A DNA stretch of 64,000 nt. It comes from Planctomycetota bacterium. Lineage in GTDB: Bacteria; Planctomycetota; SZUA-567; H5-PLA8. The stretch covers positions 1,583,326-1,647,325 of the forward strand of contig JAOSKN010000002.1 of assembly GCA_027493525.1 (NCBI GenBank), written 5' to 3'. Of the stretch, positions 19,894 to 31,383 are shown in pieces; the first letter of the stretch is position 1, and each line of letters begins with the position of its first letter. Both the position numbers and the translations under genes were made by a program. The notes beneath the pieces are model-generated. The model was not told the origin of the DNA and did no database searches. It was given only the letters and a program-made list of their open reading frames with translations.

Positions 19894-20697
19894 TTACGCC
19901 GCCGTGCCGGCCTCGACCGTTTCGAGGCACAGGCGCGTCAGTTCCTTGCGCAGTTCGTCGGGCGAGAGGCCCTGCTTCAGCTTGCCGTCGAAGCCCAGCG
20001 AGATGCGCCCGGTCTCCTCGCTGACCACCACCGTGACCGCGTCGGATTCCTCCGACAAACCGATCCCCGCGCGGTGCCGCGTGCCCATCGTCTTCGAGAG
20101 TTCGGGGTTCTCCGTCAGCGGCAGCAGGCAGCCGGCGGCGGCGATGCGGTTGCCCTGGACGATCACCGCGCCGTCGTGCAAGGCCGAGCCGGGATGAAAG
20201 ATGGTCTGGAGCAGCTCGCTGGAGACCTCCGAGTTCATCGGCGTGCCGGCCTCGACGTACGCGTTCATCGGGACCTCGCGCTGGATCGCGATGAGCGCGC
20301 CGACGGAGCGCTGGCTCATCGCGGTCGCGGCCTGGACGATCTCGTCGAGGACCGGCGACGAGGCCTGGACGAAATGCCCGAACGGCCCGGTCAGGCCCAG
20401 GCGCAAAAGGCCGCGGCGCAACTCCGGCTGGAAGATGATCAAGAGCGCGATGAAGAAGAGCGCGGCGAGCTTTTCGAAGATGTAGGTGATGTGCTCAAGC
20501 TCGAAGAGGCTCGCGAAGAGGAAGACGATCCCAAAGATCAGGCCGATGACGGTGAAGATGCCGCGCAGCACCGCCGCCCCGCGGCTGCCGCGGAGAAAAC
20601 GGAAGAGGAGGTAGATGACGAGGAAGAGCAGGAAGATCTCGAAGACGGCCACCAGGCCGCCGCGCCAGATCCCCTGAATCCGCTCGATCCAATCCAT
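19894..20697 (-). CDS. cdaA: diadenylate cyclase (c-di-AMP synthase), CdaA type
   Basis: The 267-residue protein has three N-terminal membrane helices (about residues 12-34, 42-64, 70-90) and a cytoplasmic DAC domain. The active-site motifs are HPGSALHDGAVIV (DGA) and GTRHRAGIGLSEESDA (RHR). It makes c-di-AMP from two ATP. The gene lies between folP and ybbR, in an order (ftsH, folP, cdaA, ybbR, pdxJ) known from other bacteria. A short C-terminal tail follows the domain. Confidence 0.95.
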   Translation of the reverse strand: MDWIERIQGIWRGGLVAVFEIFLLFLVIYLLFRFLRGSRGAAVLRGIFTVIGLIFGIVFLFASLFELEHITYIFEKLAALFFIALLIIFQPELRRGLLRLGLTGPFGHFVQASSPVLDEIVQAATAMSQRSVGALIAIQREVPMNAYVEAGTPMNSEVSSELLQTIFHPGSALHDGAVIVQGNRIAAAGCLLPLTENPELSKTMGTRHRAGIGLSEESDAVTVVVSEETGRISLGFDGKLKQGLSPDELRKELTRLCLETVEAGTAA

Positions 20698-20852
20698 GCG
20701 CCAGCCTTTTCGAGACCTTTCGGCACGCACTTCGTAACCGTCGAATGCGCAATAGCTTAGGGTCTTGCGCTGTTTTTGTCTACGCGAGCGGCCCAAGACT
20801 CGTCCCGAGAGAGCACAACGTGCGGCCAGTCTGGTAACCCCGGGCGCCGTGT

Positions 20853-22187
20853 TCAGGTCACGGCGGCCGCGATCTTGAGGGCCTCGGCATGGGCGGCGAC
20901 GTCGTGGACCCGCAGGATCTTCGCGCCTTGGGCCACGGCGGCGACGCCGGCCGCGACGGATGCCGTGACGCGCTTCGCCGGGTCCCCGATGCCGGCGAGT
21001 TTGCCAAGGAAGCTCTTGCGCGAGACGCCAACGACGAGCGGCCGGCCGAGCGCCTTGAACTCGGCGAGGCGGCGCAGGAGTTCGCAATTGTGTTCGAGCG
21101 CCTTGCCGAAGCCGATTCCGGGATCGAGGAGCACGCGGGTCGGCGGGATGCCGGCTTCGTACGCGGCATGGAGGCGCTTGCGGAAGAAGAGGTCCAGATC
21201 CTCGACGACGTCCTTGTAGCGCGGCGCGCGCTGCATGGTCCGCGGCGTGCCTTGCATGTGCATCAGGATCACCGGGCAGCGGGCCTTCGCGCAGACCTTG
21301 GCCATCTGGCGGTCATGGCGCAACGCGCTGATGTCGTTGATCACGTCGGCGCCCTCGCCCAGGCAGGCGCGCGCGACCTCGGCCGACTGCGTGTCGATGC
21401 TGAGCGGGAGCCTCGCCAGTTCGCGCTTCTTGCGCAGCGCCCTGAGGACCGGCAGCAGCCGCTCCTTCTGGCGCTTCGCGGAGACGGGCCTGGCGCCGGG
21501 GCGCGTGGATTCGGCGCCGAGGTCCAGCGCGGCGGCGCCCTCGCGGTTCATCCTGAGCGCCTGGCGCACGGCGGCGCCGGGGTCGAGGAACTTACCGCCG
21601 TCGCTGAAGCTGTCGGGGGTGACGTTGAGGATGCCGAGGAGGAAGGGCGCGTCGAATGCGAGCGTCCCGCCGCAGCCGGGGAGGTGCATGGGGGGCGGGG
21701 TGGTGGTGGTGCAATGGACGGTACGGCAAAGCTCATAGATTAATTCGCAGACTATGTCCGAGACGACCGGCTTGCCATCATTATCGAGATATAGGAACTC
21801 AGGCGGGAGTGGGCGCTCTTCGTTCAGCCAGCGCAGGAGATCAATCCAGCCAAAGGCAGAAGACGCCGAGACCAGGCCCCGCTTGAAGTCGACAGGATCA
21901 ATGGAATCCAGATAGCTGCATTCTTCCCACAACTTTGAAAGGCCTGTTTTGGAGTACCCTAGCAATTCACCACGGACTTGATGATCGACTATGCCCCGTA
22001 TGGAATTCCCCTCGCCATCGTTGCCGCCAATGATAACGGGCATTGTGCGGACGCCTACGAGTCGAGGTCGAGTGATCGGCGGCAGCCAGATAGGCGAGTC
22101 GGGGCCAACCAACCAAGTGCTGTATGGCAAGAGTCCTTCTTGGAATCTCTTTAGGTGTCGTGCAGACCACTTCGGCTTGCGGCTCAT
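20853..22187 (-). CDS. folP: dihydropteroate synthase with a 166-residue unknown N-terminal extension
   Basis: Residues from about 167 (ATG 21689) to 444 form a complete dihydropteroate synthase: LLGILNVTPDSFSDGG, DLGAESTRPGA, INDISALRHD, VILMHMQGTP, LLDPGIGFGKALEHN and GVSRKSFLG. It joins p-aminobenzoate to the pterin in folate synthesis. The frame continues upstream without a stop into 166 residues I do not recognise (MSRKPKWSARHLKRFQEG on), encoded in DNA of roughly 50% G+C against about 70% for folP. That part starts by ATGA overlap with the Uma2 gene. It may be a true fusion, or a separate acquired gene that has lost its stop next to folP. ATG 21689 is the ancestral folP start by alignment with the family. 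Confidence 0.85.
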   Translation of the reverse strand: MSRKPKWSARHLKRFQEGLLPYSTWLVGPDSPIWLPPITRPRLVGVRTMPVIIGGNDGEGNSIRGIVDHQVRGELLGYSKTGLSKLWEECSYLDSIDPVDFKRGLVSASSAFGWIDLLRWLNEERPLPPEFLYLDNDGKPVVSDIVCELIYELCRTVHCTTTTPPPMHLPGCGGTLAFDAPFLLGILNVTPDSFSDGGKFLDPGAAVRQALRMNREGAAALDLGAESTRPGARPVSAKRQKERLLPVLRALRKKRELARLPLSIDTQSAEVARACLGEGADVINDISALRHDRQMAKVCAKARCPVILMHMQGTPRTMQRAPRYKDVVEDLDLFFRKRLHAAYEAGIPPTRVLLDPGIGFGKALEHNCELLRRLAEFKALGRPLVVGVSRKSFLGKLAGIGDPAKRVTASVAAGVAAVAQGAKILRVHDVAAHAEALKIAAAVT

Positions 22188-22744
22188 ACTTCGTCCAGCA
22201 CCTTGAAGAGTTCCTTCAGGCGCACGGCGAAGCCGGCGAGGACCTTCGACTTGACCGAGCCGCGCGCGACGAGGGTTTCGACGTAGCGGCCGTCCTTGCC
22301 CGGGAGGAACTGATGGATGCGGCGCTTGGCGTAATCCACGACCCAGTACTCGAGCACGCCGCAGCGCTCGTAAAGATCCTTCTTGTCGCCCAGATCACGG
22401 TGCGCCTGGCCGGGCGAAAGGATCTCGACGATGAAGTCGGGGGTTCCGTGGCCGTGGGTATCGATGCGGAGGCGGTTGTTCTTCTTGAGGGCTACGACCA
22501 GGTCGGGCCGGCGCGTCTCGTCGAGCTGAAATTCCACGTCCCAATCGGAAACCTTAAGGGCCACGGGATGGTTCAGGAGCCAATTGCCCAGTTGCCTGGA
22601 AAGCTCGCCGAGGACCAGTTGGTGGCGAACGTTGGGCGCGGGGCTCAAAATCAGTTCTCCGGCGACGACTTCCCACTTTTCTTCCTCGGGGAATTCCGTT
22701 TGGAAGAATTCGTGGGCGGTCATCAGGGTCTTGGTCTTGCCCAT
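22184..22744 (-). CDS. Uma2-family (DUF820) restriction-endonuclease-like protein
   Basis: The 186-residue protein opens MTAHEFFQTEFPEEEKWEVV, then GELILSPAPNVRH. It carries the PD-(D/E)xK-like core RRPDLVVALK, TPDFIVEILSP and YERCGVLEYWVVD. Uma2 proteins are abundant in cyanobacteria and some Planctomycetota, with no settled function; many are probably mobile. It sits between ftsH and folP, which are normally adjacent, so it looks inserted. Its G+C is lower than the flanking genes. It overlaps the next frame by four bases. Confidence 0.9.
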   Translation of the reverse strand: MGKTKTLMTAHEFFQTEFPEEEKWEVVAGELILSPAPNVRHQLVLGELSRQLGNWLLNHPVALKVSDWDVEFQLDETRRPDLVVALKKNNRLRIDTHGHGTPDFIVEILSPGQAHRDLGDKKDLYERCGVLEYWVVDYAKRRIHQFLPGKDGRYVETLVARGSVKSKVLAGFAVRLKELFKVLDEV

Positions 22745-22789
22745 GGCAGGCTCCGAGGCGCGAACGTCCGGCCGTCCGCGACCTGCTAC

Positions 22790-24880
<2,091 letters not shown>

Positions 24881-24982
24881 CGATCGGCATCCGGGTCCTT
24901 GACGGGGCCCTCACCTCAACTTCTTACGCTCATGTTAGCTTCCATTTCGGCCCCTGTCCACAAGGTCCGGGTGGAACGCGCG

Positions 24983-25541
24983 CTACCAGCGGTCGAGGAC
25001 CTTGTCGGCGATGTTGCGGGCCACGTCGTCCACCGCCTTTTTCGCGGCCCTGCTGTTCGCTTTCGCCGCGCCTGAGATTGTAGGTGCCCGAGCCGGGCCG
25101 GCCGGCGTCGTTGGTGAGCGTGAGGTCCTTGAAGAGGTACTTGGCTTCGTGCACGTCGTAGAGCGAGATTTTGCAGATGAGCTTCAACTGGGTTTCGGCG
25201 GCCTCGCCGAAGCGGTCGGCGCGAAGTACGGTGCGGTCGACCTTGATGACCGAGCCTTCCAGGACCAGGTCGGCCTCGGAGCGATCCACGACCTTGAGCT
25301 GCCCGTTGCGCAGGAAGGCCTGGCGGACCTGCTGGGAGATCTCCACCTCGACCTGCCGCGTGTAGTCCTGGTAGTAGGTCTTGTTGGCGAAGACGGGCAC
25401 GGCGATGGATTGCGCGTGCTTGGGCAGGTTGGGCCGGGTCGAATAGCAGCCCGAGAAGGCCAGGAAGACGGCGAGGCTCCCCGCGGTTTTCCAGAACGTC
25501 CAGCGTCGTGCGCGCATGCCCGCGTTCCTCGGCCCGGCCAT
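24983..25541 (-). pseudogene. LptE-like LPS-assembly lipoprotein; C-terminus shifted by one base in a T-run
   Basis: A signal ending FLAFSGC gives a lipidated protein. The body (KHAQSIAVPVFANKTYYQDY, ISQQVRQAFLRNGQLKVVDRSEADLVLEGSVIKV) fits the LptE family, which plugs LptD in the outer membrane. At the T5 run 25038-25042 the frame shifts. As given, it reads on as Gly/Arg/Pro-rich sequence to 24930. Removing one base gives KAVDDVARNIADKVLDRW and a stop at 24983, the expected helical end. The corrected protein has about 186 residues. ATG 25541 overlaps the bamD stop (TGATG). Confidence 0.8.
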
Positions 25542-26491
25542 CAGCGTTGCCTCATCTCGCGAAGCGTCGCCTCGGCTTTCTTCGCCCAGGGGCTGTCCGG
25601 GTAGCGCTTCATGATCAGCTCGTAGTAGACCTCGGCGGCGCGGTAATGCCCGTTGGTGGCGTAGAAGCGGGCCTGCTCGTAGCGCTTCTCGGCCTGGCGG
25701 TCGTCGAGGACGCGCTGGTTCTCCTTGAGCGCTTCCAGGTCGAGGTTGGTATTCCCGAATTCGGCTTCCTTGTAGGCGGCCTGGATGCGGTTGTAGGCCT
25801 CGAGGGTGTCCGTCTCGGTGTACTCGGGGCGCGGCTCGCGCTTGTTGATGCAGTGGGCGATGCGCCCCTCGGCCTCGGCGCGCAGTTCGGAGCGCGGATA
25901 CTTTTCGAGGAGCTTCTTGTACTTCTCGATGGCCTGGTCGTAGCTGCCGTCCTCCTCGTCGCACTGCCCGAGCCCCAGCAGGGCGTCGTCGGCCCAGCGG
26001 CCCTCGGAGTCCTCGTCGAGGATGTGCTGGAAGATCTTGCGGGCCTTGCGCAGGCGGCTGGCGAGCTTGTAGGTGCCGCCCTCGCCCTTCCCTTCGAGGT
26101 ATCCGCGTCCGAGTTCAGCCTCCACCTGCCCCATCGCGTCGAGATAGGTCGGGTTGGCGTAACGGCGGCGCAGTTCGTCGAGTTCGTGGCGGCACTGGGT
26201 GAAGTCGCCGGCGGCCAGGAAGTTCTTGGCCGAGAGGATCAGCGACTCCTCGGCCTCGTCCGATTCCGGGTAGGCGTCGCCGAGGCGCTGGTAGGCGACG
26301 GCGGCCTGGAGCACGTCGCCGACCTGCTCGAAGTGCTTGGCGACCTGGTACTGCCGCGCGGGCGTGGACTCGACGTTCGTTTTTCCACGCGGCCACTTGC
26401 CTTCGGAGGCCCACAATTCCAGATCGCTCTCGCGATCCGCAGCCTGGAGCCCGCACGGCAGGAGTACAAGAAGGAGTACCAGTCGCTTCAT
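25541..26491 (-). CDS. BamD-like outer-membrane assembly protein with TPR repeats
   Basis: The 316-residue protein has a signal peptide (MKRLVLLLVLLPCGLQA) and several TPR-like helical pairs. Examples are AAVAYQRLGDAYPESDEAEE, YDQAIEKYKKLLEKYPRSE and YRAAEVYYELIMKRYPDSPWAKKAE, the last typical of BamD. BamD is the essential lipoprotein partner of BamA; here the usual lipobox is not clear (Cys at position 12 only). Its overlap with lptE supports a shared role in building the outer membrane. It may be a general tetratricopeptide protein of the same superfamily instead. Confidence 0.8.
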   Translation of the reverse strand: MKRLVLLLVLLPCGLQAADRESDLELWASEGKWPRGKTNVESTPARQYQVAKHFEQVGDVLQAAVAYQRLGDAYPESDEAEESLILSAKNFLAAGDFTQCRHELDELRRRYANPTYLDAMGQVEAELGRGYLEGKGEGGTYKLASRLRKARKIFQHILDEDSEGRWADDALLGLGQCDEEDGSYDQAIEKYKKLLEKYPRSELRAEAEGRIAHCINKREPRPEYTETDTLEAYNRIQAAYKEAEFGNTNLDLEALKENQRVLDDRQAEKRYEQARFYATNGHYRAAEVYYELIMKRYPDSPWAKKAEATLREMRQR

Positions 26492-26508
26492 GGCATCCAA
26501 CGTTTTAG

Positions 26509-26528
26509 GCCCTGCACCGGTGCAGGGC
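26509..26528. repeat. perfect 20-bp palindrome upstream of bamD
   Basis: GCCCTGCACCGGTGCAGGGC is identical to its own reverse complement. It lies 18 bp before the bamD start, in the 5' leader. A loop-free palindrome this long is more like a dimeric protein binding site than a terminator, and could be an operator for the bamD-lptE pair. That role is inferred. Confidence 0.7.
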
Positions 26529-26602
26529 AAGTCCGAAGTTCAAGCTGGCCCTATTCTTATCGGCCTGATGCCAGACGCTCCCCAGCGGGATTAATCGAGC
26601 TC

Positions 26603-26689
26603 AAAAAATGTTGCACGCTGTGCGCGCTCGATAGGGCAGGTCTGGATGAACGGCACTGGGCGAGTTTGGAGTCCTTAAAAATGTTGCAC
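26603..26689. repeat. direct repeat AAAAATGTTGCAC in the bamD/kinase spacer
   Basis: AAAAATGTTGCAC occurs at 26605-26617 (within a six-A run starting at 26603) and again at 26677-26689, about 72 bp apart. Each copy is followed within a few bases by a GCGC-containing element. The spacer (26492-26740) separates bamD from the 3' end of the kinase gene, both on the minus strand. Paired, evenly spaced copies suggest regulator sites or ends of a small lost element. Confidence 0.55.
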
Positions 26690-26740
26690 TTGGCGCACTA
26701 ATGACGCCTCACGCCCTCGATCCATCCGAGACCCAGGCGC

Positions 26741-29700
26741 TTACCGGCGCAAGGCGGCCGCGCGGGCGGTGGCGGCGGCATGGTCGAGGTTGGCGGCACA
26801 GCCTTCGAAGACGCCGGCCTTGCGCTTGTCGGCGCCGATGGGGATGTTGGCGCCGATGCCGCCGAAGAGCCCGCGGCGGCCCCCGCCGACGTTGGGGGTG
26901 AGGCCGAACTTGGGATCGGCGGCCTTGGCGGCGCGGCCGCGGAAGTCGCCGGCCAGGAGCGTGTAGTAGGCGCCCATTTCCTGGGCATGTTCGCGGAGCG
27001 GCGCGACCTGGGCGGAGATGCCGCGGAAGTCCCTGGCGAGCCAGGCGGCGCGGGCCTTGCGCGCGTCGGCGTCGAGGCGGGCCTTCTGCGCATCGATCTG
27101 CGCGAGCATCGCCTTGATCTTCTTTTCGTCGTCTTCCTTCAAGGCGGTCTCGATGGCGCCGGCGGCCGCGAGGCGCGCTTCCTCGAGCTGTTCGTAACCG
27201 CGCTCGAGCGCATCCACGCCCTGGAGGCTGTCGTAGAGGGTCGCGATCTCGTCGCTCTTGGGGTTCGCGGCGGCGACCTGGCCGAGGAACTTGACGGCGC
27301 TGGGGACGTTGCCGTCGCGGACGAGCTTGACGGCGCGTGCGACGGCGTCGTTGAGGGCGTCCTGGGCGGCTTCGGCTTTTTTTCCTCGGCGACCTGCTGG
27401 CGGCGGACGCTCTCGGCGAAGGCGCGGGCGCGTTCGGCGCCGGCGGGGAAGATGGGGATCGCGTTCAAGGCGGCCTGGGCGGCTTCTTCCTCCTTGCCGT
27501 TGGCGCGGAGGTTCTCGGCCTTGAGCATGGCGGCTTCGAACTGGGCGTTCTTGGAGCGGGTTTCGTAGCGGTCGGCCTCGTTGGGGTCGAGCGCGGCGAG
27601 GCTGTTCCAGGCGTTGGCGGCCTCGGTCCAGCGGCGCGCGCCTTCGGCCTGCTGCGCGGCGGCCTGGGTGGACTCGATGCGGTCGACGAGGAGCTTGGCG
27701 TCGGCGGCCTTGCGCGCGAGTTCCTTGTCGGACGGGTCGGCGTCGGCGGCCTTGCGGTAGGAAGCGTAGGCGGCGGCCCAATTCTTCTTTTCGAACTCGG
27801 CGTCGGCCTGGTCGGCCCAGGCGCCGGCGGCGGCCTTGGCGAGCTTGGGCGCGAGGCTCGGGTCGCCGGGGCGGGCCAGGCTGGCGGCCTGGAGGGCTTC
27901 CTGGGCGGCCTTCCAGTCGCGGCGCTCCAGGGCGGCGTTGCCCTTGGCGAGGTTCTCGTTGAAGGCGGCGTCCTGGAGGAGCTGGGCGGCCTGTTCGCGG
28001 AGGCCCTTGGCTTCGCTTTCGGATTCGGCGACGTTGGCGGCTTCGTCGAAGCGCTTGGCGGCCTCGCGCAGGTTCCCGGAGGCGTTGAGGCGGTTGGCGT
28101 CGGCGAGGAGTTCGGCGTGCCGGATGCGCCGCTCGGCCGTGCGAATCTCGTTGGAGACGTCCTTGTGCTCGAACTTCGCCGCGGCCTGCCACTCGGCGAG
28201 GGCTTCGGGCCACTGGGCGTTCTTGACGTAGAGCGCGGCGAGGCCGGCGTGGTGCTGGAAGTTGACGCGGTTGGCCGACTGCCTGGCGCGGAGGCGCGCG
28301 TCGTCGGTGTCGGCGAGGCCTTGGGCCTTCTCGTAAAGCGCGGCGGCGTCGGTGTAGCGCTCTTCCTTCTCGGCGACGCCGGCCTGCGCCAGGGCGTCGC
28401 GCTCGTCACGCTTGCGCTCGGCCCAGGTCTTCAGGTCGGCGAGGGTGTCGTCGGGGACCAGCCCGGGGAGCGCGCGCTTCTCCTCCTGGCGCTTGATCGC
28501 GGCGGCGAGCGCGTCGATGGCCTCGTCGTACTTCTCGAGCTTCTTGGATGTCTCGGCCTTGGCCTTCAGGCGCGCGACGTCGTCGACGACCCAGGCGACC
28601 TCGGCGCGGTCGCGGAAGGCGGGGAACTCGTCGCGCTCGGGGTAGGCCGCGGCGGCGGCGTTGGCCACGCGGATGGCGTCCTCGTACTGCTTCACCGAGA
28701 AGGCGTCCTGGTACTTCTGCTTGAACTCGCCGATCTTCTTCTCGTGGTACATCTGCCAGCCGAAGAAGCCGCCGGCGCCGAGCAGCCCCAGGGAGAGCAG
28801 GATCACGGCCGCCCAGGCCAGCGGGTTGCGGCGCGGCGGCTGGGCCAGCGTGGTCATCGAGGTCGGGACCGAGGTCTGCCCCAGCACCACCCCCGGCGGC
28901 TGCGGGGTCTGGGCGTTGAGCAGCGCCGGGGACTGCGCGTGCAGCATCGTCGGCGTGTGCGCGGGCGAGAGCCCCGGCGGAAGCGGCGTCGCGCCGCCCG
29001 GCGCGGGCGTGTAGGAGGCCGGGAGCTGGCCCGGGCGGAGCGTCGGGGTGTCGTTGAGCAGCGCGCCGACCGAGACGGCGACTTCTTCGGCGCTCTGGAA
29101 GCGGTGCGCGGGATCCTTGGCCATCAGGCGCAGGATCACCTGGCAGGCCGGCTCGTTGAGCGTGGGGTTGATCGAGCGCGGATGCGGCGGGGCCTCGTAG
29201 CGGTGCTTGTACATCACGCCCACCGGCGTCGGCGCGGTGAAGGCGACCGAGCCCGTGAGCACGCGGAAGAAAGCCGCGCCGAGGCTGTACAGGTCGCTGC
29301 GCCCGTCGGCCTTATGCCCTTCGCACTGCTCGGGGCTCATGTACAGCGGCGTGCCGAGCATCGCGCCGGACTGCGTAAGCGCGCTGTCGCCTTCGCCTTC
29401 CACCGCCGAGACCAGCCCGAAGTCGGCGATCTTGAGCGTGCCGTCCTTTTCGAGCAGCAGGTTCTCGGGCTTGATGTCGCGGTGCACGAGGCCGAGCTTG
29501 TGCGCGGCGGCGAGCCCGTCGGCGGCCTGCTTGAGCCAGCTCAGCGCCTGCCCCTCGGGCGCCGCGCCGGTCTTCTTGAGGCGCGCGGCGAGGCTCTCGC
29601 CCTCGACGAACTCCATGCTGATGTAGTACTGCCCGCCCTGCTCGCCGGCGTCGTAGACCTGGACGATGTTGGGATGGCGGAGCTGCGCGGCCGCGCGGGC

Positions 29701-29886
29701 CTCGCGCAGGAAGCGCTGGACGTACTCGGGGTTCGCCGTGAACTGCTGCGGCAGGAGCTTCAGCGCGACCTGGCGGCCCAGCGTCTGGTGCTTGGCGAGG
29801 TAGACGGCGCCCATGCCGCCCTGGCCAAGCTTCTCGACGATGCGGCAGCCGCCAATAAGATGCGGGGTGCTGGTGGACGTCTCCAT
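26741..29886 (-). pseudogene. PknB-type Ser/Thr protein kinase with membrane helix and long TPR-like tail; one frameshift in a T7 run
   Basis: ATG 29886, about 9 nt after GGAAGGG, starts a Hanks-type kinase. Gly loop LGQGGMGAV is at 20-28, Lys43 in VALKLL, then LVHRDIKPENLLL, IADFGLVS and GTPLYMSPEQC. A Pro/Thr-rich linker follows, then one membrane helix (WAAVILLSLGLLGAGGFFGW). About 600 residues of repeated helical pairs come next (for example ALAEWQAAAKFEHKD, NWAAAYASYRKAADADPSD). At the T7 run 27377-27383 the frame breaks. Adding one base joins KKAEAAQDALNDAVARAVKL and the rest to the stop at 26741, about 1,050 residues in all. Such kinases are numerous in Planctomycetota. Targets are unknown. 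Confidence 0.85.
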
Positions 29887-30389
29887 GAGATCAGGCCCTT
29901 CCTTCCGGTCGGGCATTTTAAGTGTATCCGAGGTTCGATCCAAGCCGAATCGCTCCATGGCATAAACCTTTCTTCGCGAGTTCGAGTCGTACGTTCATCT
30001 CTACGCTTCGACGCGCGGCGTATTCGATCCGATGCGCCCGCGCGCTCAAGCGTTGGCCTGCGCAACACCGTTCCAACGTCCCGCGTTGGGATTGCCAACG
30101 CGGCGGCTTGAGTGCTCGACGTGCGCCCGAGTTTTCAAGGCAGCGCACCTCGTTTGACGCGCGCGCGTACACATGGAGCACCTGGGAGGCCAATGATTCC
30201 GCCGCAAGAAGTCCTGGAATTTTGAGGCCGGAACGCTTGCGCTTCGGGGCGATGTCATATAAGTTTGGTATATGTGTCGGGCAGGGAACCGGGGACCGGA
30301 CTCAGAACTCCGGGGTAGAGTGAACCATGGCCAAGAGCCCAACCCGGTAGCCGGCGTCCGGTTCCCGGCGTCCTTTTAAGGAGCCATCC
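29887..30389. other. divergent spacer between kinase and PhyH genes, no credible gene
   Basis: About 500 bp separate the two divergent genes. Small frames on both strands read as Arg/Ala/Ser-rich shadow sequence with no family match. The right part contains heptamer repeats (listed separately). Promoters for both genes should lie here, but I see no confident -35/-10 pair. Confidence 0.6.
30284..30372. repeat. facing heptamer repeats of CCGGNNN type
   Basis: 30344-30372 holds four 7-nt units of the form CCGGNNN (CCGGTAG, CCGGCGT, CCGGTTC, CCGGCGT) and a partial fifth. 30284-30298 holds two units of the same family in the opposite orientation. GGGAACCGG and CCGGTTCCC could pair across about 70 nt. 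The right array ends 5-6 bp before the ribosome-binding site of the PhyH gene. Confidence 0.7.
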
Positions 30390-31172
30390 ATGTCCAGCTT
30401 TCGACTGAGCGACGAGCAGGCGGCGGCGTTCGAGCGCGACGGGTACACGATCGTGCCGGGCCTCTTCGATAAGGAAGAGATGGACCTGCTGCTGAACTTC
30501 GCGAAGCAGGATCCGGCGGTGACGGCGCAGGCGAAGGGGCGGAAGGACGCGCAGGGCGGGGTGAGCAAGCTCGCGCTGTGGAACGAGGCCGGCGACGACC
30601 TGTACGGGACGATCTCGCGGACGGAGCGGATCGTGAACTCGATGGAGCGGATGCTGGGCGGGGAAGTCTACCACTACCACCACAAGATGATGCTGAAGGA
30701 GCCGCGCGTGGGCGGGGCGTGGGAATGGCACCAGGATTATGGGTACTGGTACAACAACGGCTGCCTTTTCCCGCTGATGGCGAGCTGCCTGATCGCCGTG
30801 GACCGCGCGACGAAGGAGAACGGCTGCCTGCAAGTGATCAAGGGCAGCCACCACATGGGCCGCATCGAGCACGGCAAGACGGGCGAGCAGACCGGGGCGG
30901 ACCTGGAGCGCGTCGAGGCGGCGCTGAAGCGGATGGAACTGGTCTACTGCGAGCTGGAGCCCGGCACGGGGCTGTTCTTCCACGGGAACCTGCTGCACCG
31001 CAGCGACCAGAACAAGAGCGAGAACCCGCGTTGGAGCCTGATCTGCTGCTACAACGCGGCGCGCAACGACCCGTACAAGCAGTCGCACCACCCGAGCTAC
31101 CACAAGCTGGAGAAGCTGCCGGATTCGGCGGTGAAGGCGTGGGGGCGGAAGCAGCAGTTGCTGCCGGCGTAG
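30390..31172 (+). CDS. phytanoyl-CoA dioxygenase (PhyH) family protein
   Basis: A 260-residue Fe(II)/2-oxoglutarate oxygenase. The metal triad is visible as H-x-D in WEWHQDYGYW (near residue 114) and the distal His in HGNLLHRSDQNKS, with a downstream Arg (NPRWSLICCYN) to hold 2-oxoglutarate. The family hydroxylates very varied substrates, so none can be named. ATG 30390 has AAGGAG 7 nt upstream. It stands alone between two repeat clusters. Confidence 0.92.
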   Translation: MSSFRLSDEQAAAFERDGYTIVPGLFDKEEMDLLLNFAKQDPAVTAQAKGRKDAQGGVSKLALWNEAGDDLYGTISRTERIVNSMERMLGGEVYHYHHKMMLKEPRVGGAWEWHQDYGYWYNNGCLFPLMASCLIAVDRATKENGCLQVIKGSHHMGRIEHGKTGEQTGADLERVEAALKRMELVYCELEPGTGLFFHGNLLHRSDQNKSENPRWSLICCYNAARNDPYKQSHHPSYHKLEKLPDSAVKAWGRKQQLLPA

Positions 31173-31191
31173 CCGGGTTCTGGGTTGGAGC

Positions 31192-31260
31192 GCCGGCTTC
31201 CAGCCGGCGGGACCGCGGGCATTCCACCCGGCACGTTCGTACCGCGGGCGTCTCGCCCGC
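31192..31260. repeat. pair of GC-rich hairpins after the PhyH gene
   Basis: GCCGGCTTCCAGCCGGC (31192-31208) and GCGGGCGTCTCGCCCGC (31244-31260) are perfect 7-bp-arm hairpins 36 bp apart. The second matches the palindrome at 19855-19871. They lie 20-90 bp after the PhyH stop and may end its transcript. They look like a dispersed composite repeat. Confidence 0.75.
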
Positions 31261-31383
31261 AACTGCTCAGGTATCCAATGGTCACGGGGTTGACTTGAAC
31301 GCTCATGCGCCTACGCTCCGACTTCAAGCAGTATTCACGACCTGTCCTTCAATGAATTGCAGTACCTGCGCTTGGAGAGCCAC

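Noticed and set aside
24930..25541. LptE-like protein taken as 203 residues with a Gly/Arg/Pro tail
   Set aside because: The tail has no family likeness; a one-base correction in the T5 run gives a normal helical end with a stop at 24983.
29887..30283. Small protein or RNA gene in the kinase/PhyH spacer
   Set aside because: Frames lack starts with ribosome sites or family likeness, and no stable RNA structure is evident by eye.
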